Below, in pieces: positions 1-6,332 of a DNA stretch of 8,220 nt. Each line of letters begins with the position of its first letter. Positions within the stretch are counted from its first letter, which is position 1. The position numbers and the translations under genes were made by a program. The notes beneath the pieces were generated by a model. That model saw nothing but the letters and a program-made list of their open reading frames with translations. It did not search any database and had not been told where the DNA came from. This DNA is from Methylophilus sp. Its GTDB lineage: Bacteria; Pseudomonadota; Gammaproteobacteria; Burkholderiales; Methylophilaceae. Location of the stretch: positions 1 through 8,220 of the forward strand of contig JAIXZQ010000369.1 of NCBI GenBank assembly GCA_027489475.1. The letters run 5' to 3'.

Positions 1-2
1 AA

Positions 3-1571
3 GCCAGTGGCCAGCAACTGACCCATGCCACAGGCACCGAGCGTTTGGCCAGCGACCCGCTGCATGCACACCCCGCGCAACTGACTAGTAGCGTACCGTC
101 TGGGCACCCTACGGCAACCTCACTGGCGTTTACCGATAGCGATATATTCGGCGGCGTGTTGCCGTTTCAAGAAGAACTGGGTCGACTGTTTTCGCCCGAC
201 GCATCGACGACGACGCCTAGTCAGAGCGCACTTCAGTCGCCTGTGAATTCCGCACCCTCGGCCAATTCAGCGTTTTATTTTTTGCAAAACCAGGCTGTGC
301 AAAATCCAAGCCCAGACCCGCATGCTATTCCGGCGCTGGGTGCCGGAGCCCATCCTGCCTTTGATGTGCACGCTATTCGCCGCGACTTTCCAATTTTGCG
401 TGAGCGGGTCAATGGCAAACCCTTGGTCTGGTTTGATAACGCCGCAACCACCCATAAACCACAAGTGGTCATAGACCGCATTAGCCATTTTTATCAGCAC
501 GAAAACTCCAATATTCACCGCGCGGCACATGCGTTAGCGGCACGCGCAACGGATGCTTATGAAGACGCACGCGAAACCGTGCGCCGCTTTATCAATGCAT
601 CCTCGGTCAATGAAGTGGTGTTTGTACGTGGCACCACCGAGGCGATTAATTTAGTTGCCAAAACGTGGGGTAAAAAACAGGTAGCTGCGGGCGATGAAAT
701 CGTGGTGTCACATTTGGAGCATCATGCCAATATCGTACCTTGGCAACAATTGTGTCAAGAAACCGGGGCAGTGCTTAAAGTGATTCCGGTGGATGAGGAT
801 GGACAGGTGTTGCTCGACGCTTATCAACAATTGCTTACCGCCAAAACGCGTCTGGTCTCGTTTACCCAAGTCTCTAACGCCTTGGGCACCATCACACCGG
901 CCAAAGAGATGATTGCCATGGCGCATCGCGCAGGCGCAAAAGTCTTGCTTGATGGCGCGCAATCGGTCTCGCATATGCGCACCGATGTTCAAGCGCTGGA
1001 TGCAGATTTTTTTGTGTTTTCTGGCCATAAAGTGTTTGGCCCGACCGGCATTGGTGTCTTGTATGGCAAAGCCGAGGTATTGCAAGACATGCCAGCCTGG
1101 CAAGGCGGCGGCAATATGATTCAAGATGTGACATTTGAAAAAACCCTCTACCATCCAGCGCCTGCCAAGTTTGAAGCAGGGACTGGCAATATTGCAGATG
1201 CCGTGGGTTTGGGTGCCGCACTCAAATATGTCGAGCAGATAGGAATTACGCAGATTGCCGGCTATGAACATGCCTTGTTGGAATACGCAACAGGCCTGCT
1301 TTGCAGGGTGCCGGGCTTACGCCTGATTGGCACAGCTAAAGAGAAAGCCAGTGTGTTGTCGTTTACGCTCAAAGGCTACCAAAGCGAAGAAGTCGGCGCC
1401 GCGTTAAATGACGAAGGCATCGCTGTGCGCTCGGGTCATCATTGTGCGCAACCGATTTTGCGTCGCTTTGGCCTTGAAACCACGGTGCGGCCGTCATTGG
1501 CGTTTTATAACACACACGAAGAAGTTGATCGCATGTTGCAGGTATTACACCGCTTGGCCAAGCGGCCTTAA
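3..1571 (+). CDS. SufS-type cysteine desulfurase with long N-terminal extension, probable family 2A encapsulin cargo (5' partial)
   Basis: PLP enzyme that converts L-cysteine to alanine and passes the sulfur on as a cysteine persulfide. The catalytic core runs from about nt 360 to the stop (about 403 residues, close to E. coli SufS). Visible active-site elements are the LEHHANIVPW histidine (nt 720-722), the DGAQS aspartate, the PLP lysine in SGHKVFGPTG (nt 1029-1031), the catalytic cysteine in RSGHHCAQP (nt 1443-1445) and the substrate-binding arginine in VRPSLAFYNTHEE. Nothing essential is missing. Ahead of the core lie at least 119 residues rich in Ser, Thr, Pro and Ala, with two more hydrophobic islands (DIFGGVLPFQEELGRLF, nt 141-191; SAFYFLQNQ, nt 267-293). 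Ordinary SufS lacks this extension. It is the hallmark of desulfurases packed into SrpI-type family 2A encapsulins, where the extension is the loading signal. The frame is open to the left edge; the TTG at nt 45 is not a credible start, so the true start is outside. No sufBCD or sufE follows. The enzyme call is near certain; the cargo role is inferred from architecture. Confidence 0.93.
   Translation, partial: ASGQQLTHATGTERLASDPLHAHPAQLTSSVPSGHPTATSLAFTDSDIFGGVLPFQEELGRLFSPDASTTTPSQSALQSPVNSAPSANSAFYFLQNQAVQNPSPDPHAIPALGAGAHPAFDVHAIRRDFPILRERVNGKPLVWFDNAATTHKPQVVIDRISHFYQHENSNIHRAAHALAARATDAYEDARETVRRFINASSVNEVVFVRGTTEAINLVAKTWGKKQVAAGDEIVVSHLEHHANIVPWQQLCQETGAVLKVIPVDEDGQVLLDAYQQLLTAKTRLVSFTQVSNALGTITPAKEMIAMAHRAGAKVLLDGAQSVSHMRTDVQALDADFFVFSGHKVFGPTGIGVLYGKAEVLQDMPAWQGGGNMIQDVTFEKTLYHPAPAKFEAGTGNIADAVGLGAALKYVEQIGITQIAGYEHALLEYATGLLCRVPGLRLIGTAKEKASVLSFTLKGYQSEEVGAALNDEGIAVRSGHHCAQPILRRFGLETTVRPSLAFYNTHEEVDRMLQVLHRLAKRP
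1550..1565. repeat. Perfect 16-bp palindrome at the 3' end of the desulfurase gene
   Basis: CCGCTTGGCCAAGCGG is a perfect palindrome inside the last codons of the desulfurase, ending three bases before its stop codon. RNA could fold it as a short GC-rich hairpin with a tetraloop. No clean T tract follows (only CTTGTTTTAGC about 20 bases later), so it is at best a weak terminator or a 3'-end stabiliser. It may also be chance, since it encodes ordinary residues (Arg-Leu-Ala-Lys-Arg). Confidence 0.4.
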
Positions 1572-1604
1572 GTCAACCTTGTTTTAGCAAATATCGTTTG
1601 CAGG

Positions 1605-1634
1605 TTGTGTGGCTGGTTGTAAGCTGGGTACAAT
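1605..1634 (+). promoter_or_regulatory. Candidate sigma-70 promoter for the TAXI-like gene
   Basis: In the 105-base gap after the desulfurase, TTGTGT (1605-1610) and TACAAT (1629-1634) are separated by 18 bases and resemble -35 and -10 boxes. Transcription would start near 1641, just at a small perfect hairpin (GCCCA-ACG-TGGGC, 1642-1654), leaving a leader of about 35 bases. This would let the downstream gene be expressed independently of the desulfurase. It is judged by eye only; the -35 is weak. Confidence 0.35.
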
Positions 1635-1676
1635 CAGACACGCCCAACGTGGGCAACCCTGCTAAATAAGACTGCC

Positions 1677-3050
1677 ATGAAATTTGACCCGCGCCATAAT
1701 AAATTTACCGCGATTTTTACGCGGGAAATGCTAGAAGCCACGCTGCCCTCAGTAATTCTAATCAGCGTGGCGCTTTTTTTTGCCTATAAGTTTATCGACC
1801 CCGCCCCGCCTCGGCAGCTCGTCATTGCTGCGAGTGAGGCCGATATCAACACGCAGGCCTTTGCCTCCATTTATGGCGTTTACTTAAAAAAAGAAGGCAT
1901 CACCTTGCGTCTGCGCAAAACTGCGGGCGATGAGGAGAATCTACGCTTGCTCAAAGCAGAGGATTCTGAGGTGGATATCGCCTTTATTCAAGATGGCGTC
2001 GCGCATAGCCAAGGTGCAGGCTCGTTGCTATCGTTGGGCAGCCTTTACTACCAGCCGGTATGGATTTTTTGTCGTTGTAAACAGACCACCACCCATTTGT
2101 CCACATTACGCGGCCAACGCATAGGCATTGGTCAAGCTGGCAGCGCGACGCATACCTTAGCCAGCACATTATTGGCCGAAAGCGGGCTGACTGCACAAAA
2201 TAGCCGGTTAGTATCCATCGGCGGAGAGGCCGCAGCTCAGGCCTTGCGACGTGGTCGGCTGGATGCAGTGATTCTGGTTGATGTGGCCAATAGCAGTTTG
2301 GTGCGCGAATTGATCGCGGATCAGCGCGTACGCTTGCTGAGTTTGGATACGGCAGAGGCATTTTCACGAAAGTTTGCCTATATGCACCACTTGCAGTTGC
2401 CTGAAGGTGCCATGGACTTGGCGCGCAACCTGCCGCCGCATGATGTGCATATGGTCGCGCCCACCGCGACACTGGTGGTCAAAGACAGCCTACATCCGGC
2501 ATTGGTGTATTTAATGATGAAGGTCATCGCCGAGGTGCATGGCGGGCCCGGCCTGTTTCATACCAAAGGCGAGTTTCCCTCGGCCAAAGATACGGACTTT
2601 CCACTGAGTACGCAGGCGCTCAATTTTTATACATCGGGCTTGCCGATTATTGATAAATATCTGCCTTTTTGGGCAGCGACTTTTGTCAACCGTACTTTAA
2701 TCGTGATTTTGCCGCTCTTGGCCTTGCTGATTCCCCTGACCAAGCTGGTGCCTATGGTGTATGTCTGGTTGGTTAAACGCAAACTGTTCCGCTATTATGG
2801 CGAGTTGCGCTATTTGGATACCCAGTTGCAAGAGATGCAGACGACGCAAGATGTGCAAGACTGTCTAGAGACCTTAAATGCGATTGAACAGCGGGTGGTC
2901 AATGTCAAACTGCCGGTGCCGTTTTCGCAATATGCCTATGAGCTGAGGGCGCATATTGAGTTGGTGCGTGCCAAGTTACAACAGCGTGCGAGTCTGCTAA
3001 ATGCTGAGGGGGCGGCTGGCAAGCCCGTCGAGAACGCCACAAGGATATAA
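1677..3050 (+). CDS. Membrane-anchored TAXI/NMT1-type solute-binding protein
   Basis: The 457-residue protein resembles the TAXI family of TRAP-transporter solute receptors. It has a short cytoplasmic N terminus and a membrane anchor at about residues 23-41. A periplasmic binding domain of about residues 47-320 follows, opening with RQLVIAAS and containing the two-lobe pattern with TLRGQRIGIGQAGSATHTLA around 143-162. A long hydrophobic region at about 336-366 is followed by KRK and a charged, helical cytoplasmic tail of about 90 residues. Classical TAXI receptors are free periplasmic or lipoproteins of about 320-330 residues and work with DctQM-type membrane subunits. Here the receptor is tethered at both ends and has no permease beside it, so it may sense a small molecule rather than deliver it. 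The ligand cannot be read from the sequence. The start is the ATG at 1677; its ribosome binding site is weak. It is convergent with the EAL gene, with 29 bases between the stops. Confidence 0.82.
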   Translation: MKFDPRHNKFTAIFTREMLEATLPSVILISVALFFAYKFIDPAPPRQLVIAASEADINTQAFASIYGVYLKKEGITLRLRKTAGDEENLRLLKAEDSEVDIAFIQDGVAHSQGAGSLLSLGSLYYQPVWIFCRCKQTTTHLSTLRGQRIGIGQAGSATHTLASTLLAESGLTAQNSRLVSIGGEAAAQALRRGRLDAVILVDVANSSLVRELIADQRVRLLSLDTAEAFSRKFAYMHHLQLPEGAMDLARNLPPHDVHMVAPTATLVVKDSLHPALVYLMMKVIAEVHGGPGLFHTKGEFPSAKDTDFPLSTQALNFYTSGLPIIDKYLPFWAATFVNRTLIVILPLLALLIPLTKLVPMVYVWLVKRKLFRYYGELRYLDTQLQEMQTTQDVQDCLETLNAIEQRVVNVKLPVPFSQYAYELRAHIELVRAKLQQRASLLNAEGAAGKPVENATRI

Positions 3051-3079
3051 GCTGTTTTAACGGCTCGTATGCCTCACAG

Positions 3080-4768
3080 TTATGCTAATGCCAGTGGCAA
3101 TGTTTCAGGATGAGCGATAAGCGGTTGCGCTTCACATTGCTGCACCCAACGCAGCAAACCCTCGTTCTCCATGGGTCTGGCATACAAAAAGCCCTGCACA
3201 ATGTCGCAGCCTATGTCTTGTAAAAACGCGGCTTGTTCGACGTTTTCAACGCCTTCGGCAATGATGCGGTAATGCAAGCTCTTGCCCAGACTCACGATGG
3301 CACGAATCACCGCTTCTGCTTTGTCATGGCCAGGCAGTTCCATGACAAATGAGCGGTCAATTTTCAAATAATCTCCGGGGATATTGCGCAGATAAGACAG
3401 GCATGAGTAGCCCGTGCCAAAGTCATCAATGGCTAACCGTATGCCCGCGGCTTTCAGCGCATGCATCATGCGGGCATGCTCACCATCATCGTCTTGTACA
3501 AACGCACTTTCGGTCAGCTCTACCACTAGTCGCTGCGGCGACAATCCGGTTTCTTGCAAGGTGTGCAACAAATCATTCACCAGATGTCCACCGCGCAATT
3601 GCAAGGCAGAGACGTTAACAGCGACCTCAATCTTGCCCAACACGGGATGGGTGTTCCATTGTGCAGCTTGCTGGCAGACCGTCCGTATCACCCATTGCCC
3701 TATGGGCACAATCAGCCCCGTAAGTTCGGCAACGCGTATAAATTTATCTGGCGAAATAATGCCTTTTTCAGGATGGTGCCAACGCAGCAAGGCCTCGACG
3801 CCTTTGAGTTTGCCGGTGGCAAAGTCAATTTGTGGCTGATACACCATATAAAATTGCTGGTGTTCTAGCGCAGACTCCACCTGACTGGCAAAGTCCATAT
3901 CCTCGGCAGGCAAGATCTGCGCATCACTTTGGCTTTTGTGATAATAAGTGATGGTCATGGTATAGATAATCGCGACAATCGCAACCACCACGACCATAGG
4001 CAAGGCGCGGATGTGATCATCAAACTCCATGCCAGCGCGGGTGAGCAAAATAGCAAAAAAACTCAAAAAAACAATGCTAAAACGGATTTGCTTGCCATGG
4101 TCATCCATCAACAATAAATAACTCATGGGAGGATGCGAGGCATGTTTGGCCAACAGCCCGAAGGCACACAACAAGCCACTGAGCGTGGCAAGCGGTGGCA
4201 TCAGCCCATAGGGCCGCGCGATGCCGCATAAGAACCCAAGCAAAGGAATCAGCGGAATCATCACCGCAATGCATAAAATGGCCTGACTGGTGGCCAGCCA
4301 GCCTGAACGTTGTAACAGGTAGGAAACCGCAATCAAGCAGGCCAGCAAAGCGCCACCGATATACTCAACGACCTTGGCATCATGGCTCAAATGCGACTCG
4401 TTGGCGATACGCAGTAAATGTGCAGTATCGTTAAATTCAGACGCATAGGGCGAGAGTTGCACCATAAACAAACTGACTGTCACCAGCGTCATGGTGAGCA
4501 TGGCGAGATTATTCCGGCCATTTTCAAGCAATAGGTTATAACTGACTAAGATAAAGGTCAGATAGGTGAGCAACTGCGCCAGCCAGATGCTGTTATCCAC
4601 ATCGAGCAAATAATGTGGAAAACCGAGTAGGCCACAGACCATGCTAGACATGGCTAAAAAGTGTGTGTTTTCTTGCACCTTGCGGACCAGCCGATGGCGC
4701 ATGAATTGTCGTTGTGTGAGGTTATCAATCTGTGGTGCGAGAAACTCGCCCACCCCGGCCTGACTCAT
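3080..4768 (-). CDS. Polytopic membrane protein with C-terminal EAL domain, probable cyclic-di-GMP phosphodiesterase
   Basis: 562-residue protein predicted to hydrolyse c-di-GMP to pGpG at the inner membrane. The N-terminal half has about eight hydrophobic segments (near residues 37-57, 61-81, 87-105, 135-153, 160-182, 190-208, 228-244, 256-276) and resembles a MASE-type sensor, but I cannot assign it to a named one. The EAL domain spans about 293-545. It keeps the expected metal and catalytic residues: Glu325 in GVEALLRW, Asn385 in AVNVS, Glu417 in VELTES, Asp448-Asp449 in DDFGTGYS, Lys469 in LKID, Glu505 in AEGVEN and Gln525 in VQGF. There is no GGDEF domain, so it should act only as a phosphodiesterase. 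I chose the ATG at 4768 because AAGGGA lies four bases upstream; a GTG at 4822 would add 18 residues but has no ribosome binding site. The DUF2325 gene lies 158 bases upstream on the same strand. The signal sensed is unknown. Confidence 0.93.
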   Translation of the reverse strand: MSQAGVGEFLAPQIDNLTQRQFMRHRLVRKVQENTHFLAMSSMVCGLLGFPHYLLDVDNSIWLAQLLTYLTFILVSYNLLLENGRNNLAMLTMTLVTVSLFMVQLSPYASEFNDTAHLLRIANESHLSHDAKVVEYIGGALLACLIAVSYLLQRSGWLATSQAILCIAVMIPLIPLLGFLCGIARPYGLMPPLATLSGLLCAFGLLAKHASHPPMSYLLLMDDHGKQIRFSIVFLSFFAILLTRAGMEFDDHIRALPMVVVVAIVAIIYTMTITYYHKSQSDAQILPAEDMDFASQVESALEHQQFYMVYQPQIDFATGKLKGVEALLRWHHPEKGIISPDKFIRVAELTGLIVPIGQWVIRTVCQQAAQWNTHPVLGKIEVAVNVSALQLRGGHLVNDLLHTLQETGLSPQRLVVELTESAFVQDDDGEHARMMHALKAAGIRLAIDDFGTGYSCLSYLRNIPGDYLKIDRSFVMELPGHDKAEAVIRAIVSLGKSLHYRIIAEGVENVEQAAFLQDIGCDIVQGFLYARPMENEGLLRWVQQCEAQPLIAHPETLPLALA

Positions 4769-4772
4769 AGGT

Positions 4773-4778
4773 TCCCTT
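4773..4778 (-). promoter_or_regulatory. Ribosome binding site fixing the EAL gene start
   Basis: AAGGGA on the minus strand, four bases ahead of the ATG at 4768. It supports this start over the in-frame GTG at 4822, whose upstream bases show no purine-rich site. Confidence 0.6.
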
Positions 4779-4860
4779 GTATATGCGTGACTGACACATG
4801 CGGAGGCACAGAATGAACACACTCTGTGTATCGCATCATTAAACCTGATATCCCAATACT

Positions 4861-4876
4861 GTTATCGGCCAATAAC
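4861..4876. promoter_or_regulatory. Near-perfect 16-bp palindrome upstream of the EAL gene, possible operator
   Basis: GTTATCGGCCAATAAC pairs in seven of eight positions around its centre. It lies 93 bases upstream of the EAL start, inside the 158-base gap between the DUF2325 gene and the EAL gene, which is where a promoter for the phosphodiesterase would be expected. The symmetry and place fit a dimeric regulator site, but I do not recognise the regulator. I could not place convincing -35/-10 boxes in this gap. Confidence 0.35.
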
Positions 4877-4926
4877 CGTGAGAATTTAGGGTCAGATCGC
4901 AAAAATCATTTGGGCGACAAACACTT

Positions 4927-5208
4927 TTAGGCGGCAGCTTGTAATTTGTGTTGTAGCAAATCTGCACCATGTCGCACATACAAAATGCGCAAGCCACGTT
5001 TATGTGCGAGATGCTTGATGTGATACATCATCGAATGATTCAACCACCCTGTCACAACCACGATCATGGTCAGATGCTGGGGCAAATCGCGACGGACATC
5101 GCCTGGCTTGCGGCCGGTCCAGTGGTCTACGCTGTCTATGCCTTGGGCATGCAAGACATGGCGTATTCCCTCGATACGGTCACCACCGATGACTAATGCT
5201 TTTGGCAT
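4927..5208 (-). CDS. DUF2325 family protein
   Basis: Small 93-residue soluble protein matching the DUF2325 pattern: an N-terminal ALVIGGDRIEGIRHVL segment like a Rossmann-type first strand, loop and helix, a central HWTGRKPGDVRRDLP, then MIVVVTGWLNHSMMYHIK and a C-terminal RGLRILYVRHG. The biochemical role of the family is not established. Several family members have a cysteine after the VVV strand; this one has VVVTGWLNH instead, so no cysteine is present at all. The ATG at 5208 is chosen because AGGAG sits seven bases upstream; a longer frame from a GTG at 5271 would run through the terminator hairpin and adds 21 unconserved-looking residues. It is the first gene after Sbp on the same strand, separated from it by an intrinsic terminator, so expression probably depends on read-through or an unseen promoter. 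Confidence 0.85.
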   Translation of the reverse strand: MPKALVIGGDRIEGIRHVLHAQGIDSVDHWTGRKPGDVRRDLPQHLTMIVVVTGWLNHSMMYHIKHLAHKRGLRILYVRHGADLLQHKLQAAA

Positions 5209-5215
5209 AACGGGT

Positions 5216-5220
5216 CTCCT
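5216..5220 (-). promoter_or_regulatory. Ribosome binding site fixing the DUF2325 start
   Basis: AGGAG on the minus strand, seven bases before the ATG at 5208. It is the strongest Shine-Dalgarno match in the window and lies only nine bases after the T tract of the terminator. Confidence 0.75.
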
Positions 5221-5229
5221 GTGATGTTG

Positions 5230-5259
5230 AAAAAAAAGGCAGTATGGTGACTGCCTTTT
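5230..5259 (-). terminator. Rho-independent terminator after the sulfate-binding protein gene
   Basis: On the minus strand a perfect 10-bp stem (AAAAGGCAGT with ACTGCCTTTT, plus-strand arms 5234-5243 and 5250-5259) closes a six-base loop and runs into a tract of eight T residues, four of them unpaired. It ends the porin-sbp transcript 53 bases after the sbp stop. The A tract on the other arm could also allow termination in the opposite direction. Confidence 0.88.
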
Positions 5260-5269
5260 AAACCCTTGC

Positions 5270-5296
5270 ACACGCCTACTTTGTGAATAGGCGTGT
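5270..5296. repeat. Inverted repeat between the sbp stop codon and the terminator
   Basis: A perfect 9-bp inverted repeat, ACACGCCTA (5270-5278) and TAGGCGTGT (5288-5296), with a nine-base spacer. It would form a hairpin in the 3' untranslated part of the sbp message, 16 bases from the stop codon and just before the terminator hairpin. It has no T tract of its own, so it more likely stabilises the 3' end or serves as a protein site than terminates. Confidence 0.6.
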
Positions 5297-5312
5297 TGAA
5301 CACTTCGAATAA

Positions 5313-6320
5313 TTAACGCTGATAAATCTCGTCAAACACACCACCGTCGGTAAAGTGCGTTTTTTGTGCTTTTTGCCAGCCACCAAACACTTCATCAATT
5401 TTGATTAAGTTGACTTTAGGAAACTGCTTTTCATATTTCTTAGCTACGCTGTCCAAGGTGGGACGGTAGTAGTTCTTGGCCGCAATTTCTTGACCTTCTT
5501 CGCTATATAAATACTCCAGATAGGCTTTTGCCACGGCTTCGGTGCCATGACGTTTAACGTTTTTATCCACCACGGTCACTGGCGGTTCAGCCAGAATGGA
5601 TAATGATGGAATCACAATATCAAACTTGTCTGGACCCAACTCTTTCTGCGCCAAAAACGCTTCGTTTTCCCACGCCAGCAACACATCGCCAATACCACGC
5701 TCGACAAAAGTCGTGGTAGACCCACGCGCACCACTGTCTAACACAGGCACATTTTTAAACAACTGCTTTAAAAATTCACGCGCTTTGGCATCGTTGTTGT
5801 TGTTTTGCTTGAGTGCATAAGCGTAGGCTGCCAGATAGTTCCAGCGCGCGCCGCCTGAGGTTTTAGGGTTAGGCGTAATGACGGAGGTGCCTGGTTTAAC
5901 CAAATCACTCCAATCTTTGATATTTTTTGGGTTGCCTTTACGCACCAAAAACACAATGGTCGAGGTATATGGCGAGCTATTGTTAGGCAACCGCTTTTGC
6001 CAATCAGGGCCAAACAAACGGCCTTTCGCACCCACCTCGTCGATGTCATAAGACAATGCCAAGGTGACCACATCGGCCTGCAAACCATCAATCACAGACC
6101 GCGCCTGCTTACCAGACCCGCCATGTGACTGTTTTACAATCACATTGTCGCCCGTTTTGGCTTTCCAGTACTTAGCAAAAGCTTCGTTGTAATCTTGATA
6201 CAGCTCACGTGTCGGATCGTAAGACACGTTGAGCAAGTTAATGTCTGCCGCTGAAGCAGCCACTGGCAGCGCCAGTGCAACCGCAGTCAACAGACCTAAA
6301 AATGTTGCATTGAATTTCAT
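5313..6320 (-). CDS. sbp: Periplasmic sulfate-binding protein Sbp
   Basis: Captures sulfate in the periplasm and hands it to the CysTWA-type ABC transporter. The 335-residue precursor has a clear Sec signal peptide, with cleavage expected after ASA at residue 24. The mature chain begins [20 protein letters not shown], very close to E. coli Sbp. It carries both family signatures, [10 protein letters not shown] at about 63-72 and NPKTSGGAR at 151-159, and is near the 329-residue length of the E. coli protein. The thiosulfate binder CysP belongs to the same family and cannot be wholly excluded. I chose the second of two close ATGs (6320) because AAGGA lies five bases before it; the first, at 6326, touches that site. 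The porin stop is only 12 bases upstream with no terminator between, so the two are cotranscribed. No permease or ATPase genes are in the window. CysB or another sulfur regulator is a likely controller, but its site would be outside. Confidence 0.95.
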   Translation of the reverse strand: MKFNATFLGLLTAVALALPVAASAADINLLNVSYDPTRELYQDYNEAFAKYWKAKTGDNVIVKQSHGGSGKQARSVIDGLQADVVTLALSYDIDEVGAKGRLFGPDWQKRLPNNSSPYTSTIVFLVRKGNPKNIKDWSDLVKPGTSVITPNPKTSGGARWNYLAAYAYALKQNNNNDAKAREFLKQLFKNVPVLDSGARGSTTTFVERGIGDVLLAWENEAFLAQKELGPDKFDIVIPSLSILAEPPVTVVDKNVKRHGTEAVAKAYLEYLYSEEGQEIAAKNYYRPTLDSVAKKYEKQFPKVNLIKIDEVFGGWQKAQKTHFTDGGVFDEIYQR

Positions 6321-6325
6321 AGCCA

Positions 6326-6330
6326 TCCTT
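6326..6330 (-). promoter_or_regulatory. Ribosome binding site fixing the sbp start
   Basis: AAGGA on the minus strand, five bases before the ATG at 6320 and directly abutting the alternative ATG at 6326, which argues for the inner start. It sits in the 12-base gap after the porin gene. Confidence 0.6.
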
Positions 6331-6332
6331 AA

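Noticed and set aside
45..47. TTG at nt 45 as the start of the desulfurase
   Set aside because: The frame is open through nt 3 to the left edge, there is no ribosome binding site before it, and the low-complexity extension continues across it. The true start is outside the window.
708..1271. 187-codon open frame on the minus strand within the desulfurase
   Set aside because: It lies wholly opposite the conserved SufS core with its catalytic motifs and has no recognisable domain; it is a shadow of the real gene.
1984..2472. 162-codon open frame on the minus strand within the TAXI-like gene
   Set aside because: Antisense to the binding domain, Arg/Pro/Ser-rich and domain-free, as expected for a non-coding frame.
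3051..3079. Bidirectional terminator between the convergent TAXI-like and EAL genes
   Set aside because: The 29-base gap shows no convincing stem or T tract, so I do not call one.
3414..3839. 141-codon plus-strand open frame within the EAL gene
   Set aside because: Cysteine- and serine-rich sequence antisense to the intact EAL domain, with no ribosome binding site or known motif.
4769..4822. GTG at 4822 as the EAL gene start
   Set aside because: It adds 18 cysteine-rich residues without a ribosome binding site, whereas the ATG at 4768 has AAGGGA just upstream.
5209..5271. GTG at 5271 as the DUF2325 start
   Set aside because: The added 21 codons are encoded by the terminator hairpin and T tract; the ATG at 5208 has AGGAG at good spacing and begins the family's conserved strand.
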